From assembly GCF_009695935.1 (NCBI RefSeq), contig NZ_VUMY01000001.1:178162-242161 (forward strand): a DNA stretch of 64,000 nucleotides, given 5' to 3'. The notes beneath the pieces were generated by a model. It made no database searches. It saw nothing but the letters and a program-made list of their open reading frames with translations, and was not told where the DNA came from. Positions within the stretch are counted from its first letter, which is position 1, and the number at the start of each line of letters is the position of its first letter. Both the position numbers and the translations under genes were made by a program. The DNA comes from Mobiluncus porci. Lineage in GTDB: Bacteria; Actinomycetota; Actinomycetes; Actinomycetales; Actinomycetaceae. Positions 7,275-17,057 of the stretch are shown one piece after another.

Positions 7275-7853
7275 ATGACTAATGGTAACGAAGGTTTTGG
7301 CTCGAATATTCCCGAGTCTGAAGATCCCAATCTGGCTCTGGGTCCAAATAATCCCACTCCGGATCCGAACTTGGGTCAGCAGGCAGGTTATCTCCCACCG
7401 CCCCAACCCCAGTTCGGGCAGCCCCAGCCGGGATATGTCCCGCCCCAGTCGGGCGATGTCCCGCCCCAACAGCCTTCAGGCTTCAATCCCCAATTCACTG
7501 CCGACCCACAGCTTCAAGGCACCATGAACAGCGCTAATGGCGTCTTGTTGAACTACTGGCTGAGTGTTTTCTTCACGATTATTCCCGCGATTATCTTCTA
7601 TTTCGTGGTTCCCAAGAACTCTCGGTACCACCAGCTTCACGCCGATAACCTGAACTTCTCTATTCTGCATACGATAGTCCAGGTGGGACTCGCGCTCCTA
7701 AATACTTTCCTCCCCTTCTCGACAATGGTCATGCTGGGGCTGGCACCGCTGGTTTTCTTCGTGGTTCACCTAATCGCTGCCGTCAAAGTCAGCAGTGGTC
7801 CCGACACCATGAGGGAAGATCCGTTCCTGTTCAACATCAAGTTTGTGCAATAA
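7275..7853 (+). CDS. DUF4870-like membrane protein with Pro/Gln-rich N-terminus
   Basis: 192 residues with a strong GGGGGAAAT ribosome-binding site. Residues 1-~85 are Pro/Gln/Asn-rich and disordered, with repeats such as QPQPGYVPPQSG. Residues ~90-190 hold two or three hydrophobic segments with YHQLHADNLNFSI, which resembles the FHAAEALNFQ motif of the DUF4870/Tic20-like family. The function is unknown; such proteins are small inner-membrane proteins. It is divergent from rnd and convergent with the DUF3000 gene, so it is probably monocistronic. Confidence 0.75.
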   Translation: MTNGNEGFGSNIPESEDPNLALGPNNPTPDPNLGQQAGYLPPPQPQFGQPQPGYVPPQSGDVPPQQPSGFNPQFTADPQLQGTMNSANGVLLNYWLSVFFTIIPAIIFYFVVPKNSRYHQLHADNLNFSILHTIVQVGLALLNTFLPFSTMVMLGLAPLVFFVVHLIAAVKVSSGPDTMREDPFLFNIKFVQ

Positions 7854-7881
7854 GCGGGTAACCGGAGCGTGTAGGCTAAAA

Positions 7882-8442
7882 CTATCGAAGTCCAATCACA
7901 TTGGCTTCGGGGGAGAAGCCAGTCGACTGCAACATGGCATCGAGCCACGACAGGAAATGCGCGGATAAATCTGGGCTCCCGGGAGTCCAAGAGGCACGAA
8001 TCTCAAGATTGGCCGATGTTCCGCGCATAATGCCTCCGTCAAAAGAACGATTAATTGTTGTCGTCGCCGTTCCAACCAGATGCCCATAATCGGCGTCCCG
8101 CGCCGCCAGTGCCTCCCGCAGCCACGACCACGCCACTTCTCCCACCAGCGGATCTTCACCCAGCTCCAACTCGGCCTCTGTCGCAATCATGGCAATGACG
8201 CGGAAATTTCCGCCCCAACCGGGTTGCCCTTCCGGATCGTAGAGGACCACCAGGCGTCCGGTAGCGGGAGCATCCGCCGCAACATGTTTCGCTGTCGTCC
8301 CGCTAATCGCGAGCGCATAGGGCGCGATCTCCTTGGGAGCGGGGACTTCTTGCACCGAAACATGTGCCGGGAGGTCAACGTGTGCCTCCCGCAAGGAAAG
8401 CAAAGCTAGCTCCCAGGCCGGAGGGATAGTTGCTTGGGACAT
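7882..8442 (-). CDS. DUF3000 family protein
   Basis: 186 residues, soluble, with no transmembrane or catalytic motif that I recognise. The segments PAWELALLSLREAHVD near the start, GNFRVIAMIATEAELELGED in the middle, and RASWTPGSPDLSAHFLSWLD near the end fit the actinobacterial DUF3000 family, usually encoded beside rnd. Function unknown. The start ATG at 8442 opens 47 bp after the glgX stop on the same strand. Confidence 0.72.
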   Translation of the reverse strand: MSQATIPPAWELALLSLREAHVDLPAHVSVQEVPAPKEIAPYALAISGTTAKHVAADAPATGRLVVLYDPEGQPGWGGNFRVIAMIATEAELELGEDPLVGEVAWSWLREALAARDADYGHLVGTATTTINRSFDGGIMRGTSANLEIRASWTPGSPDLSAHFLSWLDAMLQSTGFSPEANVIGLR

Positions 8443-8489
8443 GCCCTCAGCCTAATGAAAGCTACCTTTGTTACGCTGTTCCCACGCCG

Positions 8490-10637
8490 TTACAGGGAAC
8501 GGTCGGGGATGGGAGAAGCCAAAACCATGATGGAGCGCGACTTAACCGTTATCGACTTTGGTGAACCCAAGTGCAACTTCTTGTCGAAATCGGCAGAGAT
8601 GGGGCGTTCCTTGTCGGCGGTGTCAATGATGCGATACCACTCGAAGTTGTGGGTCCAATCCGGCATGGTGAAATCCAAATCTTTTTCCGAGGCGTTGAAC
8701 ATGAGGATGAAATCGTCATCCACCACCCTCTCGCCGCGGGTACCGGGTTCATCAATCGAATTGCCATTTAGGGAAATCGTCAAAGCCTTCGCGAAGGCTG
8801 TTGTCCATTCCTCATCGGTCATGTGTTCGCCGTTGACGCCGAACCATTCGATATCGCCGCGGTCAGACTCGCCGCCTCTGGCCGCGTCTCCGGCGAGGAA
8901 ACGACGCCGACGGAAAACTGGATGTTCGCGGCGCAGGAGAATCACCTCGCGGGTGAACTCGAACATACGCTGGTCTCGGTCTGCACGATCCCAGTCAATC
9001 CAGGTGATTTCGTTATCTTGGCAGTACCCGTTGTTGTTTCCGCCTTGGGTGCGCCCGAGCTCATCACCGTGAGAAATCATCGGGACCCCTTGGGACAAGA
9101 GCAGGGTTGTCAGGAAATTAAACCGCTGGCGACGCCGCAAATCATTGATGCCCTCGTCATCCGTTTTCCCTTCGGCTCCGTGGTTCCAGGAACGGTTATT
9201 GTTATCCCCGTCCGCGCCGCCCTCACCGTTGGCCTCATTGTGTTTCCCGTTGTAGGACACCAAATCGAGCAAAGTGAAACCGTCGTGAGCAGTCACGAAG
9301 TTGATGGAAGCCACCGGCAGGCGACCCGAGTGGGCATAGAGATCTGCCGAACCGGAAAAACGCGAGGCAAACTCACCGAGTTTCGCGGGTTCCCCGCGCC
9401 AATAGTCACGAATCGTGTCGCGATATTTCCCGTTCCACTCCGACCACAGAATCGGGAAACCGCCCACATTGTAGCCGCCCTCGCCCACGTCCCAAGGCTC
9501 GGCAATGAGCTTTACCTGGGAAATGATCGGGTCTTGGTGAATGATGTCGAAGAAAGCCGAGAGCTTATCAACCGAGGACAGTTCGCGGGCCAAAGTGGAG
9601 GCCAAATCGAAACGGAACCCGTCCACATGCATCTCCGTCACCCAGTAGCGCAGCGAATCCATGATGAGCTGTAGGACGGCGGGGGAGCGCATCAGGAGAG
9701 AATTCCCCGTTCCGGTCGTGTCGAAATAGTGAGCCTTATCGCCTTCCACGAGCCGGTAGTATTCCTCGTTGTCAATCCCGCGGAAAGACAGGGTCGGGCC
9801 CATGTGGTTGCCCTCAGCAGTGTGGTTATAGACCACGTCGAGAATCACTTCGATTCCGGCCGAGTGAAGGTTCTTCACCATCTGTTTGAACTCTTCGACC
9901 TGACTGTCGCCCTTCGGGTCAGAGCAGTAGGCGTTGTGAGGCGCAAAATAGCCGATAGTGTTGTAACCCCAATAGTTCGTCAGCCCCTTGGCTTTCAGGG
10001 AAGGGTCGGTGACGAATTGGTGGACCGGCATCAGCTCGAGGGCATTAATGCCGAGGTGTTGGAGATATTCGATGTTCTTCGGGTGACCGATTCCCGCGTA
10101 GGTGCCGCGCAGATGCTCCGGAATCGCAGGATTCAACATGGTCATGCCCTTGACGTGGGTCTCATAAATCACGAGTTCAGGGTATTTCAAGTCGGGGTGA
10201 CGGTCGTTGCCCCAATCAAAGAAGGGGTTGATGACCACCGAGTGCATAGTGTGGGAGGCGGAATCGGCATCGTTATAACCCTCCGGATCCCCGGCAGGAT
10301 AAGCGAAAATAGACATGTCACCATCAAGGTCGCCCGCAATCGCCTTCGCGTAGGGGTCCAGCAACAGCTTGCTGGGATTAAAACGTTTCCCGTTTTCCGG
10401 CTCGTAGGGGCCGTGCACGCGGTAGCCGTAATGCTGTCCGGGGCGCAGGTTCGGGACGTAGCCGTGCCAGACGTGACCGTCGACTTCCGTCAGTTCCAGT
10501 CTTTCGATTTCGAGACCGGCATCGTCAACCAGGCAGAGCTCAACTTTCTGAGCGTTTGCGGAGTAAAGAGCGAAGTTTGTGCCACTGCCGTTATAGGTGG
10601 CACCGAGTGGGTAAGGTGTTCCAGGCCATAATTCCAT
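8490..10637 (-). CDS. glgX: Glycogen debranching enzyme (isoamylase-type GlgX)
   Basis: A 715-residue GH13 enzyme hydrolysing alpha-1,6 branches of glycogen limit dextrin. The N-terminal CBM48 domain contains PLGATYNGSGTNFALYS. The (beta/alpha)8 barrel shows DVVYNHTAEGN, VDGFRFDLAS (nucleophile Asp ~342), LIAEPWDVG (acid Glu ~379) and FVTAHDGFTL (Asp ~450). The length and EPWDVG context favour GlgX over TreZ. An AGGGGT sequence precedes the ATG. It ends just upstream of the DUF3000 gene and begins 17 bp after the SGNH hydrolase stop, so the three minus-strand genes may be co-transcribed. It implies glycogen storage and use. Confidence 0.95.
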   Translation of the reverse strand: MELWPGTPYPLGATYNGSGTNFALYSANAQKVELCLVDDAGLEIERLELTEVDGHVWHGYVPNLRPGQHYGYRVHGPYEPENGKRFNPSKLLLDPYAKAIAGDLDGDMSIFAYPAGDPEGYNDADSASHTMHSVVINPFFDWGNDRHPDLKYPELVIYETHVKGMTMLNPAIPEHLRGTYAGIGHPKNIEYLQHLGINALELMPVHQFVTDPSLKAKGLTNYWGYNTIGYFAPHNAYCSDPKGDSQVEEFKQMVKNLHSAGIEVILDVVYNHTAEGNHMGPTLSFRGIDNEEYYRLVEGDKAHYFDTTGTGNSLLMRSPAVLQLIMDSLRYWVTEMHVDGFRFDLASTLARELSSVDKLSAFFDIIHQDPIISQVKLIAEPWDVGEGGYNVGGFPILWSEWNGKYRDTIRDYWRGEPAKLGEFASRFSGSADLYAHSGRLPVASINFVTAHDGFTLLDLVSYNGKHNEANGEGGADGDNNNRSWNHGAEGKTDDEGINDLRRRQRFNFLTTLLLSQGVPMISHGDELGRTQGGNNNGYCQDNEITWIDWDRADRDQRMFEFTREVILLRREHPVFRRRRFLAGDAARGGESDRGDIEWFGVNGEHMTDEEWTTAFAKALTISLNGNSIDEPGTRGERVVDDDFILMFNASEKDLDFTMPDWTHNFEWYRIIDTADKERPISADFDKKLHLGSPKSITVKSRSIMVLASPIPDRSL

Positions 10638-10654
10638 ACCCCTAGTCTCTCACA

Positions 10655-11704
10655 TTAATTTGTCTCCTCTGACGGGGTTTGGGAGCGGATTTGTCCGCGG
10701 ACGGGTCGCGGAGAGACGAGGATATCCGCAGTATCTTGCCAAATTCCACGTTCCTTCAACCAGGGCTCCGCGGATAGCGCAAACTCCAAAGCCGTAAGCC
10801 GATACGAGTCCGCATTCGGATGGAATCCATCTTCTGCGCGAATCGCGAGGGTCTTCCACAAGGGGACTTCCCCAAGTTTCCGGATGGGCACAATAATGTG
10901 GCCGGAGTTCTCCACGGCCTCTTTGAGGGCTTCGTTGAGCTCTTGGGCGCGCCGGTCTTGGGGGAGAGGTTTCTCTGCCGGCACCTCAGCAATCAGGGTT
11001 GTCACAGTAAGATGGCGCGAAATAATTTCGAGGTTTTTCCTGAAGTCTTCCACCGAGATTTCGGCGGCATCATAGAAAGTGTCATTGCCGCCAATGTCTA
11101 AAGTAATCAGGTCAGGTTTGATTCCGAAACTCAATAGTCGCGGGATCTGCGAGGTGATGACGGTGGAGGCGATGGCTCCAGAAATCGATAAGTTCAGGAG
11201 GATTACGCGGCGTCTCGTAGCCCGACGCAGATAGGAAGCAAACAGCGCCACATAGGAATCGCGCACGTCCGCGCAGCCTACGCCTTGGGCTGCAGAATCC
11301 CCCAGGGCGACGTAGACAAACGGGGGAGCGCCCTCGATTTTGGAGGGGCGCTGAAGTTTCTGGAAGCTAGTGTCGGTAAGGGATTTATTGGAATACCAGT
11401 CGCTGCGCTTGCGATAGTGCATCGAACTCGCGGCATACATCTCGAAACTCGAGCGCAGGATTTCCGGATTTGAAACCAATCCATTTTGGTGAAGTTTCGC
11501 TAAACCACTCGTGATGTGGTCTTCCCAAAACCAGCGGTGAGTAGCGACTTCCTGGTAGACCTTCCACATGCCTGCCGCAGCGTTGCCGGCAGCCAAGAGA
11601 GTGCCGGAAGTGCCGAGGGCAGCAATGGCTGAGATTTTGGAAGCAGTCGGGAGATCCTTGATGAGTTCGAGGATTTTTTCCGAAGAAATTGTTGAACGTA
11701 CCAC
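10655..11704 (-). CDS. SGNH/GDSL-family hydrolase
   Basis: A 349-residue esterase-like protein. Block I is YVALGDSAAQGVG (nucleophile Ser), block III is LDIGGNDTF, and block V is DGFHPNADSYR with the Asp-His pair, so the catalytic set is complete. Residues ~20-50 are hydrophobic and Ala/Gly-rich, possibly a membrane anchor. Substrate unknown; actinobacterial relatives include lipases and acyl-esterases. The start is a GTG at 11704 without a clear Shine-Dalgarno sequence, so a later start is possible. Upstream lies tRNA-Val on the same strand. Confidence 0.85.
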   Translation of the reverse strand: MVRSTISSEKILELIKDLPTASKISAIAALGTSGTLLAAGNAAAGMWKVYQEVATHRWFWEDHITSGLAKLHQNGLVSNPEILRSSFEMYAASSMHYRKRSDWYSNKSLTDTSFQKLQRPSKIEGAPPFVYVALGDSAAQGVGCADVRDSYVALFASYLRRATRRRVILLNLSISGAIASTVITSQIPRLLSFGIKPDLITLDIGGNDTFYDAAEISVEDFRKNLEIISRHLTVTTLIAEVPAEKPLPQDRRAQELNEALKEAVENSGHIIVPIRKLGEVPLWKTLAIRAEDGFHPNADSYRLTALEFALSAEPWLKERGIWQDTADILVSPRPVRGQIRSQTPSEETN

Positions 11705-11728
11705 GCACTATAGTTTAGTGGAAAAGTG

Positions 11729-11800
11729 TGGGCCATACTGGGATCGAACCAGTGACCTCTTCCGTGTGAAGGAAGCGCGCTACCGCTGCGCTAATGGCCC
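11729..11800 (-). tRNA. tRNA-Val (CAC)
   Basis: 72 nt. The acceptor GGGCCAT pairs with ATGGCCC. The anticodon stem is CTTCC/GGAAG with loop TTCACAC, anticodon CAC. The T-loop is TTCGATC. Discriminator A; CCA is not encoded. A CACTTTTCC stretch follows and may help termination. Confidence 0.96.
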
Positions 11801-11954
11801 AAGGCTTATCAAGGTTACCCCAAAGAACCTCGGCAAAGCAAAATCAGTGCGTCATCGCCCTTTCAGTTTGGCCTCTTGATGAACGAACGCCCCAATTGTC
11901 CAGACAAAGATACAGGTAATTTTCATAAAACATTCAGGAAACATTTAGCATGAG

Positions 11955-12968
11955 ATGGTGAGAGACAACGAAGTCGTCATCGAAACAGCCAAACGAGCCA
12001 CCATTTATGACGTGGCCAAGGCAGCTCACGTGGCCACCTCCACAGTTTCGCGGGCTCTCAATCGTCCCGGACGCACGAATCCCTATACAGCGCAGCATGT
12101 CTATAGAATTGCCCTCGAACTCGGGTATATCAGCGAAAGAGATTTGTGGAAGACCCCGCGCTGCCTCAACAACCGAGTGGCAGTAATCACGAGTTCTCGG
12201 AATTCTGAATTGATTCACGCCCTGACCCGAGAAGTTAATCGGGCTCACCAACAGTTGCTACTGGTGGACGCGAGAGTGGAGACCCCCACGCTCAGTCAAA
12301 CTTGCGGTGACATCAGGGCACAAATCGATGGTTTTCTAGTTGATGACGTGAAAACGAACGCGGAGATCGAAACAGTTTTCGACACGCTTCCAACAGTCAT
12401 GATGAATCGAATCAACGAGCATTCCGGGGGAGTAATCCCCGACGTGGAACAGGGAGTTGCGCAACTACTTACCTACTTGAAGACTTTGGGACACGCTCAT
12501 ATCTCCTATCTGTACTCGGAGGATGAAAGTTGGATTTCAGATGAATTCTTCGCGGCAGCCCTAAGTCTCAGTCAAGAGCTCGAGATGGAAGTCCATTTTA
12601 TTGACGGGGTCGAAAATAGTCTCGAAAGTGGGGCCCGCGCAGTAAACTCTTGGAAAAAGTACTTAGACAGTGCGGTGATAGCGTTTGGTAATCTGGCGGC
12701 GATTGGTTTCATGCAAGGCTTGGGACACCGGCAAGTTGAAATCCCCGAGTACGTTTCCGTAATCGGAATCGGGGACGCCCACAGCGGTCTACTCGCCACT
12801 CCACAACTGACAACCTTGGAGATTCCGCAGCAAAAGATCGGCGCCACTGCGGTGAAACAACTGTTGAATCGGATTCAGCAAGGGAATGCCGCGAAAGAGT
12901 CCACAACGTCTGTCACGAAGCTACCGATGAAACTCATTTGTCGCGAGTCAACAGGGAGGTTTTATTGA
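11955..12968 (+). CDS. LacI-family transcriptional regulator
   Basis: 337 residues. The N-terminal HTH reads ATIYDVAKAAHVATSTVSRA with the hinge segment VYRIALELGYI, typical of LacI/GalR. The rest is a periplasmic-binding-protein-like sensor domain ending IGATAVKQLLNRIQ. It is expected to repress sugar-uptake or sugar-use genes in response to a small molecule, but no target gene is adjacent: tRNA genes flank it on both sides. A hairpin with a T-run (13048-13075) lies ~80 bp downstream. The ligand cannot be predicted from the sequence. Confidence 0.9.
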   Translation: MVRDNEVVIETAKRATIYDVAKAAHVATSTVSRALNRPGRTNPYTAQHVYRIALELGYISERDLWKTPRCLNNRVAVITSSRNSELIHALTREVNRAHQQLLLVDARVETPTLSQTCGDIRAQIDGFLVDDVKTNAEIETVFDTLPTVMMNRINEHSGGVIPDVEQGVAQLLTYLKTLGHAHISYLYSEDESWISDEFFAAALSLSQELEMEVHFIDGVENSLESGARAVNSWKKYLDSAVIAFGNLAAIGFMQGLGHRQVEIPEYVSVIGIGDAHSGLLATPQLTTLEIPQQKIGATAVKQLLNRIQQGNAAKESTTSVTKLPMKLICRESTGRFY

Positions 12969-13005
12969 ATGCGGGAATTCAGCCTCGCGCGATGCGGCGG
13001 TGCCA

Positions 13006-13030
13006 GCAATTTTTACTTCGTAAAAATTGC
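13006..13030. terminator. Perfect 11-bp hairpin downstream of the LacI gene
   Basis: GCAATTTTTAC and GTAAAAATTGC flank a 3-nt loop. It is the first of four hairpins between the convergent LacI gene and the tRNA cluster. It has no T-run after it, so it may act on both strands or as an RNA end stabiliser. Confidence 0.45.
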
Positions 13031-13047
13031 GCACCACTTTCTTGGTC

Positions 13048-13075
13048 TCGGAAAACGCCGACCTTCCGATTTTTT
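13048..13075 (+). terminator. Rho-independent terminator of the LacI gene
   Basis: The stem TCGGAA/TTCCGA with a 10-nt loop is followed directly by six T residues (13070-13075), the standard arrangement for plus-strand termination. Confidence 0.6.
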
Positions 13076-13091
13076 CTGAGGTGCTCCGCCG

Positions 13092-13115
13092 GCGACGGCA
13101 AATCGTTGCCGTCGC
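13092..13115. terminator. Perfect 10-bp GC-rich hairpin
   Basis: Arms GCGACGGCAA and TTGCCGTCGC enclose a 4-nt loop in the spacer between the LacI gene and tRNA-Val. It probably belongs to the tRNA transcript end, but there is no T-run on either strand. Confidence 0.4.
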
Positions 13116-13133
13116 TTAATCGGCTCCGCCAGT

Positions 13134-13173
13134 CACTGGCCGGCTCATGCGGCTTCGCTGCTGCCGGCCAGTG
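13134..13173 (-). terminator. Long hairpin at the 3' end of the tRNA cluster
   Basis: Perfect 11-bp arms CACTGGCCGGC and GCCGGCCAGTG enclose an 18-nt loop. The upstream arm on the minus strand starts within the last two bases of tRNA-Val (GAC), so it would form as the tRNA transcript emerges. No T-run follows. Confidence 0.45.
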
Positions 13174-13245
13174 GGCGATACAGGACTCGAACCTGCGACC
13201 TCTTCCGTGTCAAGGAAACGCGCTAACCAGCTGCGCCAACCGCCC
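13172..13245 (-). tRNA. tRNA-Val (GAC)
   Basis: 74 nt. The acceptor GGGCGGT pairs with ATCGCCC (one G-U). The anticodon stem is TTTCC/GGAAG with loop TTGACAC, anticodon GAC. The T-loop is TTCGAGT. Discriminator A; CCA is not encoded. It is the last gene of a Gly-Cys-Val cluster. Confidence 0.96.
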
Positions 13246-13249
13246 TTCG

Positions 13250-13320
13250 AAGTGGGTACCGGATTCGAACCGGTGTATACGGCTTTGCAGGCCGCTGCCT
13301 AGCCACTCGGCCAACCCACC
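13250..13320 (-). tRNA. tRNA-Cys (GCA)
   Basis: 71 nt. The acceptor GGTGGGT pairs with ACCCACT (terminal G-U). The anticodon loop CTGCAAA gives anticodon GCA. The T-loop is TTCGAAT. The discriminator is T, the U73 identity element of tRNA-Cys. CCA is not encoded. Confidence 0.95.
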
Positions 13321-13365
13321 AAAGTAAAAGAAAAGCACCGGATAGCAGCCCCGATGTTCTCTCCG

Positions 13366-13438
13366 AGCGGATGACGGGACTCGAACCCGCGACCCTCACC
13401 TTGGCAAGGTGATGCTCTACCAACTGAGCCACATCCGC
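13366..13438 (-). tRNA. tRNA-Gly (GCC)
   Basis: 73 nt. The acceptor GCGGATG pairs with CATCCGC. The anticodon stem is CACCT/AGGTG with loop TGCCA centred on GCC. The T-loop is TTCGAGT. Discriminator T; CCA is not encoded. It is the first gene of the minus-strand Gly-Cys-Val cluster and diverges from thrS. Confidence 0.96.
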
Positions 13439-13542
13439 GTTTTCGCCGGAACAAAACCAGCTCGAATATCTTACACATAAAAACACTCATCGCGCAAACG
13501 AGTAAGATAGACGGAGAAAAAACTCTTATCGAAAGGCGCATA

Positions 13543-15552
13543 GTGAGCATCAAAGTTTTGCTTGATGGCAAAGAAACCACCATCGACGAAAACATCACCG
13601 GAGAAGACCTCTACCGAGACCGCAAGGAAGTCATTGCCTACTTCATCAACGGCGAAGCCCGCGACTTGTATCGTGAACTGCACGACGGCGACCAAGTGGA
13701 GGCCATCACCATCGACTCCGAGATGGGACTGAACATCCTGCGCCACTCCGCCACCCACGTCATGGCCCAAGCCGTGAAGCAGGTTCGTCCGAACGTGAAG
13801 TACGGCATCGGGCCGTTCATTGAAAACGGTTTCTACTATGATTTCGGGGTTGATGAGCCTTTCACGCCCGAGGACTTGAAAGAAATCGAAAAGTTCATGG
13901 CCCGCATCTGTAAAGAGGACCAGAAGTTCGTTCGCCGCGTGGTGAGCGACGAGGAGGCCGCGAAAGAACTTGCTGACCAACCTTACAAGCTGGAACTTAT
14001 TGGACTCAAAGGCGGCACGGATGAGGACAATGACCAGGCCGCTGCCGGCGCTTCCGTTGAGGTCGGCGGCAATGAACTGACCATCTACGACAATGTTCGC
14101 AAAAACGGCGAAACCGCGTGGAAGGATCTCTGCCGCGGACCCCACATTCCTTCGACTCGCTTGTTGAACGGCGTTTTCAAGTTGATGAAGGCCTCTGCCG
14201 CCTACTGGCGCGGCGACCAGAAAAACGACTCCCTCCAGCGGATTTACGGCACTGCTTGGGCGACAAAAGAAGACCTGAAAACTTATGTGACCCGCCTGGA
14301 GGAAGCCGAGAAGCGCGACCATCGTCGTCTCGGGACCGAACTTGACCTGTTCAGTTTCCCCGAAGAAGTCGGTTCCGGCTTGGCCATGTTCCACCCGAAC
14401 GGGGCAATCGTGCGTATGGAGATGGAGAATTATTCTCGCCAGCGCCACATTGAGGAAGGCTATTCTTTCGTCTACACCCCCCACATCACCAAGGGACATT
14501 TGTTTGAGATTTCAGGACACTTGGAGTGGTACAAGGATGGGATGTACCCGCCGATGCGCGTTGACGAGGAAAAAGACGAGGCTGGTAACGTCACCAAGGA
14601 AGGCTTCGATTACTACCTGAAGCCGATGAACTGCCCGATGCACAACTTGATTTTCAAGTCGCGTTCCCGTTCCTACCGCGAGCTGCCGCTGCGACTGTTC
14701 GAGTTCGGGACGGTTTATCGTTACGAAAAATCCGGCGTGGTTCATGGGCTCACCCGCGGGCGCGGTTTTACCCAGGATGATTCCCATATTTACTGCACCC
14801 GAGACCAGATGAAAGACGAGCTCACCAAGCTCTTGACTTTCGTTTTGGATTTGTTGAAAGACTACGGTCTTGATGACTTCTATCTGGAGCTTTCTACCAA
14901 AGACCCCAAGAAGTTTGTGGGTTCCGATGAGGTGTGGGAAGAAGCTACCCGGACTTTGCAAGAGGTTGCCGAGGCTTCCGGCCTGGAGCTGCGCCCCGAT
15001 CCGGAAGGCGCGGCTTTCTATGGGCCAAAGATCTCCGTCCAGGCTCGTGACGCGATTGGCCGGACCTGGCAGATGTCCACGATTCAGCTCGATTTCAACC
15101 TGCCGGAGCGCTTTGATCTCGAATACACCGCCGCCGACGGCACGCGTCAGCGCCCGGTGATGATTCACCGCGCCTTGTTCGGCTCCATTGAGCGCTTCTT
15201 CGGGGTTTTGACCGAACACTACGCCGGGGCTTTCCCCGCCTGGCTCGCTCCCGTGCAGGTTCGCTTGGTTCCGGTTGCGGAGGCTTTTAATGAGTACTGC
15301 GAGGATGTCGCGGCGAAGTTGAAGGCCGAGGGCGTGCGCGTAGAAGTTGATGAAAGTGACGACCGCTTCGGGAAGAAGATTCGCAATGCTGCCAAGGACA
15401 AGATTCCTTTCACCCTGATTGCGGGGGGAGAAGATGCGGAAGCCGGCGCAGTTTCCTTCCGTTACCGCGGCGGGGAACAGAAGAACGGCGTCAAGATTGC
15501 GGACGCGATTGCGGAAATCACCGAAACAATTCGCTCCAGAAAGAACAACTGA
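13543..15552 (+). CDS. thrS: Threonyl-tRNA synthetase
   Basis: A 669-residue class II synthetase charging tRNA-Thr. Domains in order: TGS (residues ~1-62), N2 editing domain with [11 protein letters not shown], catalytic core (~270-550) with MNCPMHN (zinc-ligand Cys) and the motif 2 region [13 protein letters not shown], and the anticodon-binding domain from ~550 with [13 protein letters not shown]. The GTG at 13543 follows GAAAGG. A TAAGAT -10-like hexamer lies at 13503-13508. No T-box leader can fit in the ~100 bp between the divergent tRNA-Gly and this gene. Followed after 1 nt by the HIT gene, as in many actinobacteria. Confidence 0.97.
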   Translation: MSIKVLLDGKETTIDENITGEDLYRDRKEVIAYFINGEARDLYRELHDGDQVEAITIDSEMGLNILRHSATHVMAQAVKQVRPNVKYGIGPFIENGFYYDFGVDEPFTPEDLKEIEKFMARICKEDQKFVRRVVSDEEAAKELADQPYKLELIGLKGGTDEDNDQAAAGASVEVGGNELTIYDNVRKNGETAWKDLCRGPHIPSTRLLNGVFKLMKASAAYWRGDQKNDSLQRIYGTAWATKEDLKTYVTRLEEAEKRDHRRLGTELDLFSFPEEVGSGLAMFHPNGAIVRMEMENYSRQRHIEEGYSFVYTPHITKGHLFEISGHLEWYKDGMYPPMRVDEEKDEAGNVTKEGFDYYLKPMNCPMHNLIFKSRSRSYRELPLRLFEFGTVYRYEKSGVVHGLTRGRGFTQDDSHIYCTRDQMKDELTKLLTFVLDLLKDYGLDDFYLELSTKDPKKFVGSDEVWEEATRTLQEVAEASGLELRPDPEGAAFYGPKISVQARDAIGRTWQMSTIQLDFNLPERFDLEYTAADGTRQRPVMIHRALFGSIERFFGVLTEHYAGAFPAWLAPVQVRLVPVAEAFNEYCEDVAAKLKAEGVRVEVDESDDRFGKKIRNAAKDKIPFTLIAGGEDAEAGAVSFRYRGGEQKNGVKIADAIAEITETIRSRKNN

Positions 15553-15553
15553 C

Positions 15554-16105
15554 ATGGAAACCAGTCACGAATTCGGCGACGATCCGGACGGGATGGAACG
15601 GCTGTGGACCCCGCATCGGATGGTCTACATCGATAACGGTCCACGCCGCGACGAGGAGGCCTGCCCATTTTGCGAGGATCCGAAGAAAACCGACGAGGAG
15701 GCGCTCATCGTCTATCGCGGAAAGTTTTGCTTCGTGATCATGAACCTCTTCCCGTACAATCCCGGGCACGTGCTGGTTCTGCCGTATCGTCACATTCCCG
15801 ACTATACGGATTTGACCTTTGAGGAGCGCATAGAGTTCGGAGAAATCTCCGCGCACACGATGGAAGTGATTCGCGCCGTGAAATCCCCCCACGGTTTCAA
15901 CCTCGGCATGAATCAGGGCGCGGTGGCGGGCGCGGGGATTGCTGCCCACCTCCACCAGCACATTGTGCCGCGCTGGAAAGGCGACGCGAATTTCTTCCCC
16001 ATTGTCGCTAAAACCAAGGCGGTGCCGGAGCTCTTGAGCCAAACGCGAGAGATTCTCGCCAAAGGTTTCGAAGGTTATGAAGCTCGCGTTAAGATAGGTC
16101 AGTAA
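15554..16105 (+). CDS. HIT-domain nucleotide phosphorylase/hydrolase (Ap4A phosphorylase-like)
   Basis: 183 residues starting at the ATG 1 nt after the thrS stop. Features: CPFCEDPKK (a possible zinc-binding pair), [18 protein letters not shown], and the histidine-triad [10 protein letters not shown]. In Mycobacterium tuberculosis the gene after thrS (Rv2613c) is an Ap4A phosphorylase of this family, so cleavage of diadenosine polyphosphates is likely; this is by family and position. In mycobacteria the next genes are for phosphatidylinositol and PIM synthesis, but here pdxS follows directly. Confidence 0.9.
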   Translation: METSHEFGDDPDGMERLWTPHRMVYIDNGPRRDEEACPFCEDPKKTDEEALIVYRGKFCFVIMNLFPYNPGHVLVLPYRHIPDYTDLTFEERIEFGEISAHTMEVIRAVKSPHGFNLGMNQGAVAGAGIAAHLHQHIVPRWKGDANFFPIVAKTKAVPELLSQTREILAKGFEGYEARVKIGQ

Positions 16106-16149
16106 GAAGCGACCACGCCGCTAGAAATACTAGAAGGATACAGAAGAAA

Positions 16150-17055
16150 ATGACGGAAAATAATTCAGCTCAAACCGAAACCGGCACCGACCTCGTGAAG
16201 CGGGGCATGGCCCAGATGCTAAAAGGTGGCGTCATTATGGATGTGGTCACCCCTGACCAGGCCAAGATTGCCGAAGATGCGGGAGCGGTGGCAGTGATGG
16301 CTCTAGAGCGTGTCCCGGCGGATATTCGCGCTGAGGGGGGCGTGGCGCGGATGAGCGACCCGGATTTGATTGACGGCATTATTAACGCAGTCTCCATTCC
16401 GGTGATGGCGAAGGCACGTATCGGCCACTTTGTGGAAGCCCAGGTCTTGCAAAGCCTAGGCGTGGATTACATTGACGAGTCCGAGGTTTTGACTCCGGCC
16501 GACTATGAAAACCACATCAACAAGTGGGATTTCACCGTGCCCTTCGTTTGCGGGGCGACGAACCTCGGGGAGGCGCTGCGTCGCATCAGCGAAGGCGCGG
16601 CCATGATTCGTTCCAAGGGCGAGGCCGGCACCGGTGACGTTTCGAACGCTGTGACCCACATGCGGACGATGAACGCCCAGATTCGCCGTCTTACCTCCAT
16701 GCGTCCCGACGAGCTGTTTGGTGCCGCCAAGGAGCTACAGGCGCCGTATCCGCTCGTTAAAGAGGTGGCGGAAACGGGCAAGCTACCGGTCGTGCTGTTT
16801 ACCGCTGGCGGGATTGCTACTCCGGCTGATGCCGCGCTCATGATGCAGATGGGCTCCGAGGGCGTTTTCGTGGGCTCCGGTATTTTCAAATCCGGCGATC
16901 CGGCGAAACGCGCTGCGGCTATCGTGAAGGCCACCGCGCGATTCAATGAGCCAGAGGTTATCGCGGAAGTGTCACGTTCCTTGGGTGAAGCCATGGTGGG
17001 CATTAACGTCCATGACATTCCTGACTCCGATCGCCTCGCCCAGCGCGGCTGGTAA
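16150..17055 (+). CDS. pdxS: Pyridoxal 5'-phosphate synthase, PdxS subunit
   Basis: 301 residues. This TIM-barrel synthase builds PLP from ribose-5-phosphate, glyceraldehyde-3-phosphate and ammonia supplied by PdxT. Conserved parts: [20 protein letters not shown], the catalytic-lysine region [26 protein letters not shown], and [15 protein letters not shown]. The C-terminal [16 protein letters not shown] is typical. The pdxT start lies 2 nt after its stop, so the two are co-transcribed and probably translationally coupled. Confidence 0.98.
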   Translation: MTENNSAQTETGTDLVKRGMAQMLKGGVIMDVVTPDQAKIAEDAGAVAVMALERVPADIRAEGGVARMSDPDLIDGIINAVSIPVMAKARIGHFVEAQVLQSLGVDYIDESEVLTPADYENHINKWDFTVPFVCGATNLGEALRRISEGAAMIRSKGEAGTGDVSNAVTHMRTMNAQIRRLTSMRPDELFGAAKELQAPYPLVKEVAETGKLPVVLFTAGGIATPADAALMMQMGSEGVFVGSGIFKSGDPAKRAAAIVKATARFNEPEVIAEVSRSLGEAMVGINVHDIPDSDRLAQRGW

Positions 17056-17057
17056 CG

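Noticed and set aside
13439..13542. A T-box leader upstream of thrS
   Set aside because: Only ~100 bp remain between the divergent tRNA-Gly and thrS; no specifier loop or TGGN antiterminator is seen.
13471..14499. A 342-residue antisense frame over thrS
   Set aside because: Mirrors the codon bias of thrS and has no motif. Similar long antisense frames over glgX, carB and metK were dropped for the same reason.
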